From Struthio camelus (taxonomy: Eukaryota > Chordata > Aves > Struthioniformes > Struthionidae), in the NCBI RefSeq assembly GCF_040807025.1, contig NC_090946.1, positions 84,132,641-84,196,640 on the forward strand: a stretch of DNA of 64,000 nt. Reading direction: 5' to 3'. The first letter of the stretch is position 1. Each line of letters starts with the position of its first letter. The notes under the pieces are model-generated. The model saw only the letters and a program-made list of their open reading frames with translations, was not told the DNA's origin and ran no database searches. The translations under genes and the position numbers were made by a program. Of the stretch, positions 20,730 through 31,369 are shown one piece after another.

Positions 20730-23700
20730 GACTCAGCACCTTCCCTCTGCTCAGGGTCTGGGGCCCGCAGCCGAGTGCCCATCACGAGGCTCAGTCCTGC
20801 GAGTGACACAGCAGAGCCACCGCTGCGCCATGCTGCCTCCTCCTGGGACATCATGCTGCTTTGGTCACACACCTATTTTTCTGCCTGTCCAGCAAAGCTG
20901 TCCGAACACCAGCTCTCACCCTGCTCTGCTCTTGAGGAGGAAGTATGAAACAACATTTTCATGTGAATATCAGCCAGTTAATCAAATAGAGGTAATTACT
21001 TAAAAAAAAAAAAACAAAAAAAAAACAAAAAAAGAAAGAAAGAAAGAAAGGAAAACCCACCATTTTTTAACAGAATCAGAAGACAGAAGATTACAAAGAT
21101 ACAGTGCCCTTATGAAGTCAGTGAGCAATATGAATATGCATTCAGTGCCTATAAGAACCTGAAATTATACAGGAAATGGGAACTATATCTCCAGAAAATG
21201 TCCTTTACACAGCAATGACCAAGCACTTCAGATAGCTGCATAGAATAACAGTAATAACTGCAGTCATATATGCAGTCATTAAAAGGCAGTTTGGAAACAG
21301 TCCCCTCTGCGTTAGAGATAATACCATTTAGAACGCCTTTCCCATTAGAGAGACTGTGCTGCCATAGCTCTGAGTCTCCCCATCTCAGCCTTTCCACTTG
21401 CAGATGTCTGTATGCATTTCTACGACTCAGTATGAATCTTGCATTGCCAATGGCAGGCATCTGAATGAAAAGCATCTTCCTGTCAGCAGCAGCTTCACCA
21501 TAGTCACAGCAGTCTTCCTGATTAGCCCACGCTTGGCACTGACCTGAAAATCTGCTTACCCGATTTCCAGGTAGGAAAGGGCTGCTGGTGACTGAAATGC
21601 ATACACGCAGCATAAAAACTTCTGCTCAGCTTCATGCCTAACTACCCTTCCAGCAGCCATAGGTAGATAGGCCATCTACATGCTGAGAACACACTAACCA
21701 TTTGTTCCACGTTTTTGACCACTCAGTATTGGCCAGGTAAGACAGTAAGGCAGCGGCAGCAGCAGAAGCTTCCCCAGGAGATGCATTCTATTTTTTTTTC
21801 TACTTTAAGAAGATGCATTCTTTGATTTCCCCTAGATTTCTCTTTTAAATAAAGATTTCTCTTAAGCCCCAGAGGTGTTCAGTGTGCTCAGGTTTCCACA
21901 TTTCTCAGAGAGATGGCACAGAAGCATCTAAGGCAGGCTTTCTTTTGCCTGTTGTAGCACTTTTCTATGTATACACCCACAAAGAAACTCCTTTGGTGCC
22001 TCCCTCTTTGATCATTCAGAAATAAAATCTAAGGGTGCTTTTTCTGTGTCAGTGTTACTAGTTTTTATCTGTACTGCAGCAGAACTCGAAGACCCCTCTG
22101 AAAGCTGGAGTCCCAGTGGCTCAGTGCTGGACAGACACATCAAAGAAGCAAGAGTTTCTATGTTTAAATTCCAGCCCAAATAGACAAGGCTGGCAGGGAA
22201 CAGAAAAATACCAAGATTAGAAGCTGCATTTACCTTAAGGATCATATATCCTCATGCCATTATTCCCTAGATGTAAAGAACACAATTTTTCCATGCTAGG
22301 ACCTTCATTTATATCGACAATTACTCCTTGCCTGATGTCCTCCCCAAATATTGCTAGCACATTTCAATTCTTCGTGGCAGTGTAAGTCACAGAAAGAGAG
22401 TGTGATGACTCCAAAGTCCCCTCTTTGAGGAGCTCCTCCGCTTATCCTTCTCCAGGCCAGCAGTCCTTTTTCCAGTGCAGCCTTCATCATCACATCCCTA
22501 TTGCCAGCTCCTCGCCTATCCAGTGATTATCAGATCTACCTTCATCTTACCAAGGTTAAACAAAGACTTCTCCCCAGCATCAGCACCCTCTGCTGAAGTC
22601 CATGCAGATTAGGTCTGTATATTATTAGGTTCATGAAAATCCTGTCTAGAAAATCAGTCATTAAGAAAATGTTACTGGGTCATTCTGTTGCAATTTGCCT
22701 CTCTTAAGCCCAGTCTTTGTTTGAATCCCAAACTGCATGCATCCACCTATCTTCAAGCTGTTCTTTCTTCTCAAGTTCTCCTGCAACTTTGCACGCTACT
22801 GAGGACTAACTCAAGGATTTCTGTTTTCCTGTCTCACTTCAGCCTCCACTTTCTTAAAATACAGGAACTAGTGCAGCTTTTTTCCAGCCTCATCATACCA
22901 TTCTCAGTTTGTTAGAGTTATTAAAATCCTTGGTTCCGAGTCTGTCAAAAGAATATTCTGGGATGAAAATCTGGTTTCTGCAGGTAGCAAGTCTTCAGGT
23001 CTCAGCTGCAGTCACTTCTGTTTCCGTAAGATCACTTCCTTTCACCATCACCTTCCCTCATCTTTGTTCAATATCACAGGCTTTTCCGAAAACATAAAGT
23101 GAATTAGTCACTAAGTTTGTGTGTCTTTCCTAGATTACCTTTAAACTTTACCCCAACAAAAAGGCAGAGTAGCCTTCTTCCTTTCTTTTTTATCGTTATT
23201 CATTTTGCTGAAGAACCTTTTGCATGGTATTCTACGTGGTTTGCAAAATCTTTTACTTTTTTTCTGGAAATCTTCACTTTCTCCAAGATTTTCACCATCT
23301 CCAAAATACAGTTCCCTTCGGTGGATGATCTTTTTTTTCACTCTTTGCAAGTTTTCTCACTCCTTATGTTCTCTTTAAAATTATTCATCCATTTGGGGCA
23401 ACTCCACTCAAATTTTCTCTTTTGTAGATGAGCCTAAATAAAGTAGTGCACAGCCAGATTTCAGAAAGATGTTTTTTTGTTATTCTAGTAGGGCTTCTTT
23501 TATCATTATTCATCCCAGTTGAAAGATCTTAGGTGCAATAAAGAACTAATATTATTATCTCCATTTAGCTTTCTTCTCTAATAACCCCACCTTCTCAGAT
23601 TTCAAACTACATAGAAAAAGGATAGGAGCAACTGCTCTCAGAAGAGCCTTTAACATCCTGGAAAACTGCAGCTACTCATGGATAAGATGTTCTCAGTCCG

Positions 23701-25790
23701 TAGGTCTCAAATCTGTTCTGAGCATGACTGCCAAAAAAACTCTTCCTTTTTGAGACAAGCTTAATGAAACATTGCCCCAGCCAAGGATGGGATTGTATCG
23801 CTGGTCACAGCTGAGGGAGCAGAGTTTTATTTCAAGGAGAGCTCCAGCTCTGGAATAAGAACAGCGGATGAGTTTATTTTCTCAAAAAAAGGGAGAAAAA
23901 AAGAAGAAATCACCTTCAACATTGCTCATCTGACTGAAAAAAAAAAAGATTTTTTGAAATTTTATTAGTGATACACGATTTTATATTAGTTTTTTTAAAG
24001 CAATTTTATCATTGGAATTCAGTAACCTAAGTATGTTTCCAGCAGAAAGTCAGAAGTGAGTTTTGTCAATCCTGTTTTTAACTCCAAACAGGAGAAACAT
24101 TAAAATGTGCAAGAGAGCTTACATATGAAATATGAAGTTTCATTTCTGCAGTACTTCCATATTTAACATAGGTTTAATGAAAAATGTGTAAAACTACCCT
24201 GCTGGCCAAATACGAATTTGCGCATTCCTTCGCGTGCGATGAGGTAAGTGTCTTTGGAAACCATATGTTTATGGAAAAAGAAGTGACAGCCTTCAGTGCC
24301 AGACCACGGCTGGTCTAAGGGCTCACCTGGCTCACCAGGCCCTGGCCAAGTCCTGTTAACTGCTTCCAATGTAAAAAGCAAATGAAGAAACGATGTTATC
24401 TCCTGAGCCTTTCCTGCCATGTCTGCTGCCCGCTGGGGATGCAAAGGTCTGAGTTAGGTGCCGGCTTGGGGGTGAGAGGGTCGGGCTGGGGGTCCAGCTG
24501 CGCAGCGCTGCTGGCAGGGCCTCCACCGGTGCAGCGGGCCGCGGGTTGTGCATGCGCCATGGAGCCCGATGCAGGACTGCCAGAGGATAGTCAGCAAGAT
24601 TAGTGCTCTACAAATACCCATGTGTGGCTGTAATCAGCTTGCGCCACGGCTCGGTGCGCTTCCAGCAGGCAGGCCAGGGCCGGGGCATGTGAGTGTGAAC
24701 GGCCTCCCACGGTTCCCAGTGCAACGACGTGGAGCAGAGCCAGCCACGCTCACAGAAACCATGCAGTTTCATTCGGTGACTCCAGGAAAGGAGGCGCATA
24801 GCCACTTCCTCCACGACCACATCAAACCCCACACCCCAAGGGATTACAGGGCTCTGCCCCCCAGGGAGAGCAAAGGGTAAGCAAAGACTAGGGAGGCTGA
24901 CTTTGGCCCTTCACATACAGAATGAACAGCTAATCTGTGATATTCAGCACTGTTTCTGCCTTATTTGTAAAAAACATACAGGCCATTTTTAGATTCATTT
25001 TTAAGTTAACTAACTCCCATCAGGGCCAGAGATGGGGCAAAGAGCAAATACCTCCTGTTCGCTCCGTCAGCCATTTGCTATAGAAGAAATATGAGCATAA
25101 AAAGAAGTGGAAGCAGAATGAGGGAAAGGTGGGTGAGCAGGACTTCCCCTTTCAGTGGCTTGTAACTTCAGCTGTGAATACTCCATGAGGATGCTGAGCC
25201 AGTCACTACAGCAGTCCTAGACTTATTTCAAGCCTGCTTTCTGTCAAAAGCCAGTAATTAGATGCATTCTTTAAGTCACTAAAGTATTTGTATAGTAGGT
25301 GAGTATCAGTTCTACATTACACCTTTACAATTAACGAGTCTACATTGTTAATTAATTTACGATTTCTATAACAATTCTGAAGTGCTTTCATTCCTCCTGG
25401 AAGGGTCACATTTACGTTATATAAATGGGTCTAAGCACTGGCCAGCCAGCTGCTAACCTTGTCTAGGTCTGAAAAGGGTTGGCACTTCAGCAGTAAAGTC
25501 AAACTCCATGACTGCATTAGTAGGGAAAAAGCAGTCAGGTCTGTAATTATGAAGATGAAGAGCTACAGGAAACATCCTATAATGCATTAGTACTGAGTCA
25601 CATCCAGCAAGAGAGGGAAGCCTTTACTCCAGGAAAGGTGTTCCTGCTTGAGAAGGAAAACAGAAACCTAGGCTTTCTTCCCTTCTCCCTTCCAGCTAGC
25701 CCCAAATGAATTGGATGCTCCCCTTTTCACATCCTTCTAGTATGCATTTACAGAGTCTGCTGATGATGATGATGTGCTGTGCCCAGCTGG
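20730..25790. other. Unique sequence with a low-complexity tract and a GC-rich patch
   Basis: A poly(A)/(GAAA)n low-complexity tract lies at 21001-21050. A 154-codon minus-strand open frame (21149-21613) has no recognisable domain. T-rich DNA fills 22.7-23.5 kb. A GC-rich patch at 24.43-24.57 kb holds GCATGCGC (an NRF1-type half site) overlapping an ATG in excellent context (GCGCCATGG, ATG at 24559) that runs only 14 codons. No named gene is seen. Confidence 0.4.
24152..24243 (+). other. Candidate non-coding exon (plus strand)
   Basis: A fair acceptor (AAGTTTCATTTCTGCAG) is followed after 92 nt by a near-perfect donor, GATGAG|GTAAGTG. All three frames contain stops, so if real it belongs to a non-coding RNA or an untranslated region. 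The support is splice-site shape only. Confidence 0.13.
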
Positions 25791-25797
25791 GCTTTCA

Positions 25798-26000
25798 ATC
25801 ACAGAATCACAGAATCATTTAGGTTGGAAGGGACCTCTGGAGATCATCTAGTCCAACCTCCCTGCTCAAGCAGGGACCTCTAGAGCATATTGCCCAGGAT
25901 CACGTCCAGACCAGGAGTGCCATGTCTCTCTTGTCCTGGGGAGCCCAGAACTGGACCCAGTACTCCAGGTGAGGCCTCCCCAGGGCTGAGTAGGGGGGCT
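25798..26000 (-). mobile_element. CR1 LINE fragment with internal deletion
   Basis: It begins with ATCACAGAATCACAGAATCA and has the full family block up to GCCCAGGATCACGTCCAG. It then jumps directly to GTCTCTCTTGTCCTGGGGAG and CAGTACTCCAGGTGAGGCC, which in intact CR1 lies several hundred bases further 5-prime in the element. An internal deletion is therefore inferred, at about 25920. Confidence 0.93.
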
Positions 26001-26117
26001 ATATGGGACATGAAGATGCTGAGGACATCCAGGGTCTGAGCTGAGCTAAGCCATGAGGGCTTTCCCTTTCCTTATCCACATAGATTGACTAAGGAGGGTT
26101 TTGCAGGGGAGAAACAT

Positions 26118-26210
26118 TGCAAAATGGAATCATAGAAGAATATAGCCTGGAAGGGACCTTTGGAGGTTTCCAGTCCATCCTCCTGCTCAAAGCAAGAGCA
26201 ACAAAGTCAG
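26118..26210 (-). mobile_element. Short diverged CR1 fragment
   Basis: AATCATAGAAGAATATAGCC, then GGAAGGGACCTTTGGAGG and CAGTCCATCCTCCTGCTCAA, match the CR1 3-prime end in reverse orientation with more mutations than the copy 120 bp to the left. The two copies are in the same orientation and independent in age. Confidence 0.85.
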
Positions 26211-26229
26211 ATGAAGTTGCTTCAGGTCT

Positions 26230-26285
26230 TTTCAAGTCAAGTTCTGAAAAATCTTCAAAGTCAAGTTCTGAAAAATCTTCAAGGA
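26230..26285 (+). repeat. Short 24-bp tandem duplication
   Basis: The segment GTCAAGTTCTGAAAAATCTT occurs twice in immediate succession. A third partial start (TCAAGG) follows. Confidence 0.9.
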
Positions 26286-26289
26286 TGGA

Positions 26290-27540
26290 GAGATGTCTCA
26301 GAGAATCCTATGCAAACAAGGCAGTATTCCTGAGGCAAATGATTTTCAAAATACTGTTACAGTTTCACCTCACATTTTTCCAAAGCAACAGCTTGGAACA
26401 TGCTAAATGGCCCTTGCAACAACGCTGAACAAGATTCCTAGACTCCTTATTATTCCTAGACTTCCTATTAGCTCTGCAGAGTCTACTTGGTGTGGATTGT
26501 GTCTTCTGTGGTTTATTTAAAAAACCCACCAGCACTATTACAGTTCTCTGGTGGTGAGAAGGCTGCACTGAACAAACTTAAATTAAGCATTTTAAATTAA
26601 GTTTCCACTCTTCTAAGAACCAAAACTAACAAGTAAAAGAAAGCCAGCAAAGCAGTCATGTTTCTTCTTTCTTCTCTCCTCCTTGCTCTCCTCCTTGCTC
26701 ACCGTACCACATACAAAATGTTAATTTCTTCCTTAAAAAAATGCTTGTTGCCCTTGCTCAGTATCAAATTTGGGAACAGCAGGAGATCTCATTACTTTCA
26801 TGGGGTTTTCCAGGCCAGTCTAGTTCAGCAGCCATCAAATGGAGGGTAGCAACAGGATCTAACTCAAAGGCTGAATGGACTGTGAGATGCAAAGCTAAGC
26901 TGATTTTTGTTATGTCCATTGCAAACAGACTGTCGATAGCAGGAGGTAATAGCTGCAGTTGTGAATATCTGCACTGAAACAGAAGCTGAGGTGGCCTCCC
27001 TTGATAGTGAGAGGTAACATCTTTCCTAAGACCAGCTGGTTTACTGGAAAAAAATTAGCATTATGTCACTTGACATTAGTGAGCATCAAACACCTGGCTG
27101 GTGATAAACCAGATGCCAGGGGTGACCCTGGTGCTGGCAGTCCCTCACTGACCCAGGCGCTGTTTGCAGGGTCCGACTACGATGGTCAGAGATGGGTGCT
27201 GGTGACAAGTCCATCGATTGCGTAACCAGGCAGCCTTGTAATTTGCATTGCCATTGCTAGTGACAACCCATAGGCTGTGACTCGCTGTAACCTCACCACT
27301 AGCACCAGCATGAGACCACAGACCTCTGGCCCGGGGAGTGGGGTAAGGGGTAAGGGGGGCAGGACACCGGCCACAGGGCTGGGAATGAAGTGCACGTATA
27401 ACAAGTGTAACTACATTATTCTTTTTCTGCAACAATTGGATCTGGACTAGCAATGATTAGACTGTCAGGATTTCAGTTATGCTAAGAATAAAGTCTTGGC
27501 TTTATTGATATGAGGTGTGCTTCCCCTTTGCCCATGAATA
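26290..27540. other. Unique sequence, no gene recognised
   Basis: Unique DNA with a small GC-rich stretch near 27.08-27.37 kb. I see no exon, RNA gene or mobile element. Confidence 0.45.
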
Positions 27541-27549
27541 AGATTTAAA

Positions 27550-27970
27550 GCGTAACAACCTCTGTCCTTCACTTTCTTGTATGATCCTTAGAGCCCAAGA
27601 GGAATTGAATTAATCTGGCACCAGTGAGGATTTAAGCAGTAAGCTATATACTACATTTAGAAGCTTGGCAATGTCATACTTGAACTCTGGGGTGAAAATC
27701 ACTTAATCCTTGAAGTTTGTTAATATTTATCAGTTTAACTAACAACTCCATTCATAATGCAACCAGCTACCTGTAATAATCCCATTTCCATTCCAAGGGA
27801 CAGTGTGTCTTTCTGTTTCAATAACGACTGATAATGTCTCAAAATTCAAATGGTGCTTTGATTTTGACAAGACGCAAAGCTGTTACATTTCTTGTAAGAC
27901 TAATGCAGGATAAGTTACCAATAATTTCTGGCTGATGATTTGTCCAAGAGTGAAAAACTCCTGTACGACA
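27550..27970. promoter_or_regulatory. Candidate conserved non-coding element
   Basis: A repeat-free, compositionally complex, AT-leaning stretch without long open frames. It contains clustered developmental-factor-type cores such as GAATTGAATTAATC, CAGTTTAACTAACAACTCC, CATTCATAATGCAACC and GATAATGTCTCAAAATTC. This texture is typical of vertebrate conserved enhancers, but conservation must be tested by alignment. Confidence 0.22.
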
Positions 27971-27974
27971 GTTT

Positions 27975-28400
27975 GAGGCCATCCACATGGTACTTTTTAG
28001 CAGTCCATGTTAAGCAAAAGAAAAATCGCTTTTTAATTTTATTCAGGGCAGTTAAACAGTGAAACCGACGCAAGTGCTGTCTGTGGGTCAGTCCCTAATT
28101 TCCATCCTACAATGGGCAGAAGTGTTGAAAATGGAAGAGTAATGTCTACTATGTCTACTTTTCTATGTCTACTTTTTCCAGTAGAGAAAGCTGGGAGCAG
28201 TAGGGAGGGAGACCCAAAATTGCAGTGGGTGGAGAGGGACCAGAACAGCTTCTGAAAAACAGAAATAAACAGTCTTTCCAAATGCTTGATTCTTGCTTAA
28301 TAAAAAATTCATAGAAATGCTTAAATACATATTTATGCTATGTTTGTGTGTTTGTTTTGCAAAATTAAGTATTTAGCTTGCAGAAAAAAGGGGTGTGTTT
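27975..28400. other. Unique AT-rich sequence
   Basis: No gene or mobile element is seen. A short direct repeat of CTATGTCTACTTTT lies near 28149-28180. Confidence 0.45.
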
Positions 28401-28410
28401 GTGAGGAGCC

Positions 28411-28506
28411 ATGGTGGTTCGCAGCGAACGCAAGACAAACGAGGTGCCTTCCCCCACTCAACGCCAGCCAAAGGGGTTCGCGGTCGTGCGATCTGGCGAT
28501 AAGTAA
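28411..28506 (+). CDS. 31-codon CpG-rich small open frame with strong start
   Basis: ATG at 28411 sits in a strong start context (GAGCCATGG, G at -3 and G at +4) and opens 31 codons closed by TAA at 28504-28506. The predicted peptide begins MVVRSERKTNEVPSP and ends GFAVVRSGDK. It is basic and hydrophilic, without a signal peptide or membrane segment. The coding stretch contains about ten CpGs in under 100 bp, while both flanks are AT-rich and CpG-poor. The open frame and the compositional patch thus coincide almost exactly, with an acceptor-like TTAGCTTGCAG about 30 bp before the ATG. The patch also holds a 13-bp near-palindrome (GTTCGC-A-GCGAAC, 28417-28429). I do not recognise the peptide. 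It could be a small exon, the remnant of a retrocopied gene, or a coincidence. Confidence 0.25.
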   Translation: MVVRSERKTNEVPSPTQRQPKGFAVVRSGDK

Positions 28507-28789
28507 TCACCACAGTGTAGACTGAATACATGCACCAAAATTAGGAAAAATAAATAAATCATGAAGGGGACACCTGAACAGACAAAACTGCACAACATCG
28601 CAGTTCATAAAAGGGAATGCAACACTCAGAAAAACGTGGAGGACAAGTCTGCAGTAAGAATAGCTCCTCTGGCACATATAACATATCAGATCTCGTGTGA
28701 TGCGTTACGTGATACAAGGTGTGCTTGGTATTACAGCCATGGCATCAGCAAGGGGAGGCCTAAAACAGCGTTTGTGCCGGATGGAGGCA

Positions 28790-29028
28790 GGAGCGCCAGG
28801 AGGGCCCAGGAGGGCCCAAAGCTCACGGGGTGCAGTGCCGGGCGCTGCAAAGCCCCCGCCGCACCGGCCACCCTCCGGGTGAGGGAGCAGCCTTGCCGTG
28901 CCGGGCCACGCACAGCGATTCGTGCTCGGCACTCCTTGACTTCGACTCCGAGCGGTGTTGGCAGACATCTCAGGAGGTGGCTGCCGCTCTCCGTGCCTCC
29001 CTGACCAAATGGGTCCGGGACAAGGAGC
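28790..29028. other. GC-rich lead-in to the 35-bp array
   Basis: A CpG-rich region with small GGAGGGCCC duplications precedes the tandem array. Several frames are open across it and into the array. No start codon or splice site is convincing. Confidence 0.4.
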
Positions 29029-30270
29029 GGGTCCCCTCACGGCTGCAGCGGGCGGCCCCACCAGGGTCCCCTCACGGCTGCAGCGGGCGGCCCCACCAGG
29101 GTCCCCTCATGGCTGGAGCAGGCGGCCCCACCAGGGTCCCTTCACGGCTGGAGCGGGCGGCCCCACCAGGGTCCCCTCATGGCTGGAGCGGGCGGCCCCA
29201 CCAGGGTCCCCTCACGGCTGCAGCGGGCGGCCCCACCAGGGTCCCCTCACGGCTGCAGCGGGCGGCCCCACCAGGGTCCCCTCCCGGCAGGAGCAGGCGG
29301 CCCCACCAGGGTCCCCTCACGGCAGGAGCGGGCGGCCCCACCAGGGTCCCCTCACGGCTGCAGCGGGCGGCCCCACCAGGGTCCCCTCACGGCTGCAGCG
29401 GGCGGCCCCACCAGGGTCCCTTCACGGCTGCAGCGGGCGGCCCCACCAGGGTCCCCTCCCGGCAGGAGCAGGCGGCCCCACCAGGGTCCCTTCACGGCTG
29501 CAGCGGGCGGCCCCACCAGGGTCCCCTCACGGCTGCAGCGGGCGGCCCCACCAGGGTCCCCTCACGGCTGCAGCGGGCGGCCCCACCAGGGTCCCCTCCC
29601 GGCAGGAACGGGTGGCCCCACCAGGGTCCCCTCACGGCTGCAGCGGGCGGCCCCACCAGGGTCCCCTCCCGGCAGGAGCAGGCGGCCCCACCAGGGTCCC
29701 CTCACGGCTGCAGCGGGCGGCCCCACCAGGGTCCCCTCACGGCTGCAGCGGGCGGCCCCACCAGGGTCCCCTCACGGCAGGAGCGGGCGGCCCCACCAGG
29801 GTCCCCTCACGGCTGCAGCGGGCGGCCCCACCAGGGTCCCCTCCCGGCAGGAGCAGGCGGCCCCACCAGGGTCCCCTCACGGCTGCAGCGGGCGGCCCCA
29901 CCAGGGTCCCCTCCTGGCAGGAGCAGGCGGCCCCACCAGGGTCCCCTCCCGGCAGGAGCAGGCGGCCCCACCAGGGTCCCTTCATGGCAAGAGCGGGTGG
30001 CCCCACCAGGGTCCCTTCATGGCTGGAGCGGGCGGCCCCACCAGGGTCCCTTCATGGCTGGAGCGGGCGGCCCCACCAGGGTCCCCTCATGGCTGCAGCG
30101 GGCGGCCCCACCAGGGTCCCCTCACAGCTGCAGCGGGCGGCCCCACCGGGGTCCCCTCCCGGCAGGAGCAGGCGGCCCCACCAGGGTCCCCTCCCGGCAG
30201 GAGCAGGCGGCCCCACCAGGGTCCCTTCATGGCTGGAGCGGGCGGCCCCACCAGGGTCCTTTCATGGCGC
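29029..30270 (+). repeat. 35-bp GC-rich minisatellite, 35 copies without length change
   Basis: The unit joins a constant part (GGCCCCACCAGGGTCC) to a variable part (mainly CTCACGGCTGCAGCGG or CTCCCGGCAGGAGCAGG). The first GGGTCC is at 29029 and the last at 30254. That is exactly 35 x 35 bp, so the array has no net insertions or deletions despite many substitutions. The two main unit types alternate irregularly, and the ends carry more diverged TTCATGGCTGGAGC units. Because 35 leaves remainder 2 on division by 3, all three plus-strand frames stay open and encode the same 35-residue repeating peptide, shifted in register. The longest frame is 584 codons (28830-30584), or 491 from its first in-frame ATG (29109). 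The frame openness is explained by the stop-free unit, so translation is not implied. Confidence 0.97.
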
Positions 30271-30999
30271 CAGGCCTTGCAGTCGGCACGCCCCGACTGT
30301 GCCGCAGGCCTGGGGCCACCCGAGAGCTGGGCGGGCCGGTCCAGGCGAGAGACAGCACCATGATGGCGCTGGCAGCCACGGCACCAGACCGAAGATGGCC
30401 GGTGGCACAGGCCCCTAGCTGCTACCCAGGCCAGGCCCCGCTCCCCGGGGCGATGGCCCCACAGCGCCATGTCCTGTCCACCACCACCCCCAGACTTCAG
30501 CAGGGTCAGGCTGCTGCTGTCACATCACATCTTCAACGCCTTGGCTGTGAAAGCATCTCTGTGCGGTTTAGTTTAACGAATTAAAGTTCGTGTTGTGGGG
30601 CAGAAGAGGCAGGCGCCCACAAACCGTGGCACCCGTGCCAGAGGCCACCCCACCGCCCGGGCCCAGCGCCGGCTCAGGTGAACACACAGCTGCGCCCCAA
30701 GCGCTGCCAGTACCCTCCAGCTTCAAACCAACTCCTAATGCCTCAAAACAGGCTTAAAGATGATTACCTTCTTGAGGGCTTTATTGAATCAGGACCTACA
30801 GACTCTTCCCAGAAGGGGGGCATTACTAACACAAGCTCTCCAGGTGCATTTGCCCGGCTCTGCCAGTTTGCAGCCAGAACGAACGGTGCAGCCGCTTCTG
30901 CTGCCAGGACCGGCCTGAACAGGTCCCATCTTTCAGGTTTGCTCACGTGAAGGAGAGAGACCTCATGGTCCTTTAAAAGAAAGGTAAACCCAGTCTTAC
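30271..30999. other. GC-rich flank of the array, then unique sequence
   Basis: GC-rich unique DNA continues to about 30.67 kb. An E-box TCACGTGA lies at 30943-30950. A minus-strand open frame crosses 30764-31132 but has no ATG near its start. No gene is recognised. Confidence 0.4.
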
Positions 31000-31361
31000 C
31001 TGCATCACTCCCGGATCCAATGAAACACATTAAGGAAAGGCCATAAAGACCACAACAAATAAAGGGAAGCAAATTGCCTCTTTGCACAGCAACAGCAGTA
31101 TGAAGAAGCACTGTGAATATTACTCGGCCCAAAGACCTGCGCTTCCCACCTGTGGACCCACCTGCAGATTTTCAGGCGCGGCTGGACCGCTTCCTCGCTG
31201 TCCCCGTGGTTCCTGGGAGCACCCACCACCCAGCGCAGGAGCAGAGATTTGCTGCGAGAGGCAGCTGCCCCGGTACACTGCGGGAGCCGCGTGCGTTTCC
31301 TCTGCGGAGCTTCTGCTGGGGTTGCGTGGACAATAGGATAAACTACTTTCACTTTAGGCAT
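31000..31361 (-). CDS. Candidate exon with a 118-codon frame, minus strand
   Basis: On the minus strand an ATG at 31361 (AGAGCATGC, A at -3) opens 118 codons that stop at 31005. Four bases later comes a near-perfect donor, GATGCAG|GTAAGACTG, with the exon ending at 31000. The first two thirds (about 31120-31340) are CpG-rich, like a small promoter or first exon. The predicted protein starts MPKVKVVYPIVHATP, is basic in the first half, and has a Cys/aromatic-rich tail (YCCCCAKR, then LYLLWSLWPFLNVF, perhaps one membrane segment). A stop within 55 nt of the junction would not trigger nonsense-mediated decay. An alternative reading is a non-coding first exon that uses only the donor. No family is recognised. 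Confidence 0.22.
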
Positions 31362-31369
31362 GCTCTGTG

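Noticed and set aside
20192..20872. 226-codon minus-strand frame
   Set aside because: It lies in a GC-rich patch with a 55-bp tandem repeat, and other frames are also open. No start context or domain supports it.
23141..23350. Lys/Arg-rich 69-codon minus-strand frame
   Set aside because: It is the complement of a T-rich stretch. The basic composition follows from the sequence bias.
29029..30270. CRISPR-like array
   Set aside because: Units are directly adjacent and differ by scattered substitutions. There are no unique spacers between constant repeats, and no cas genes. It is a eukaryotic minisatellite.
28830..30584. A 584-codon protein as a real gene
   Set aside because: The frame starts without ATG and is almost entirely the 35-bp tandem unit, which has no stop in any plus frame. 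It is reported as a repeat, not as a coding gene.
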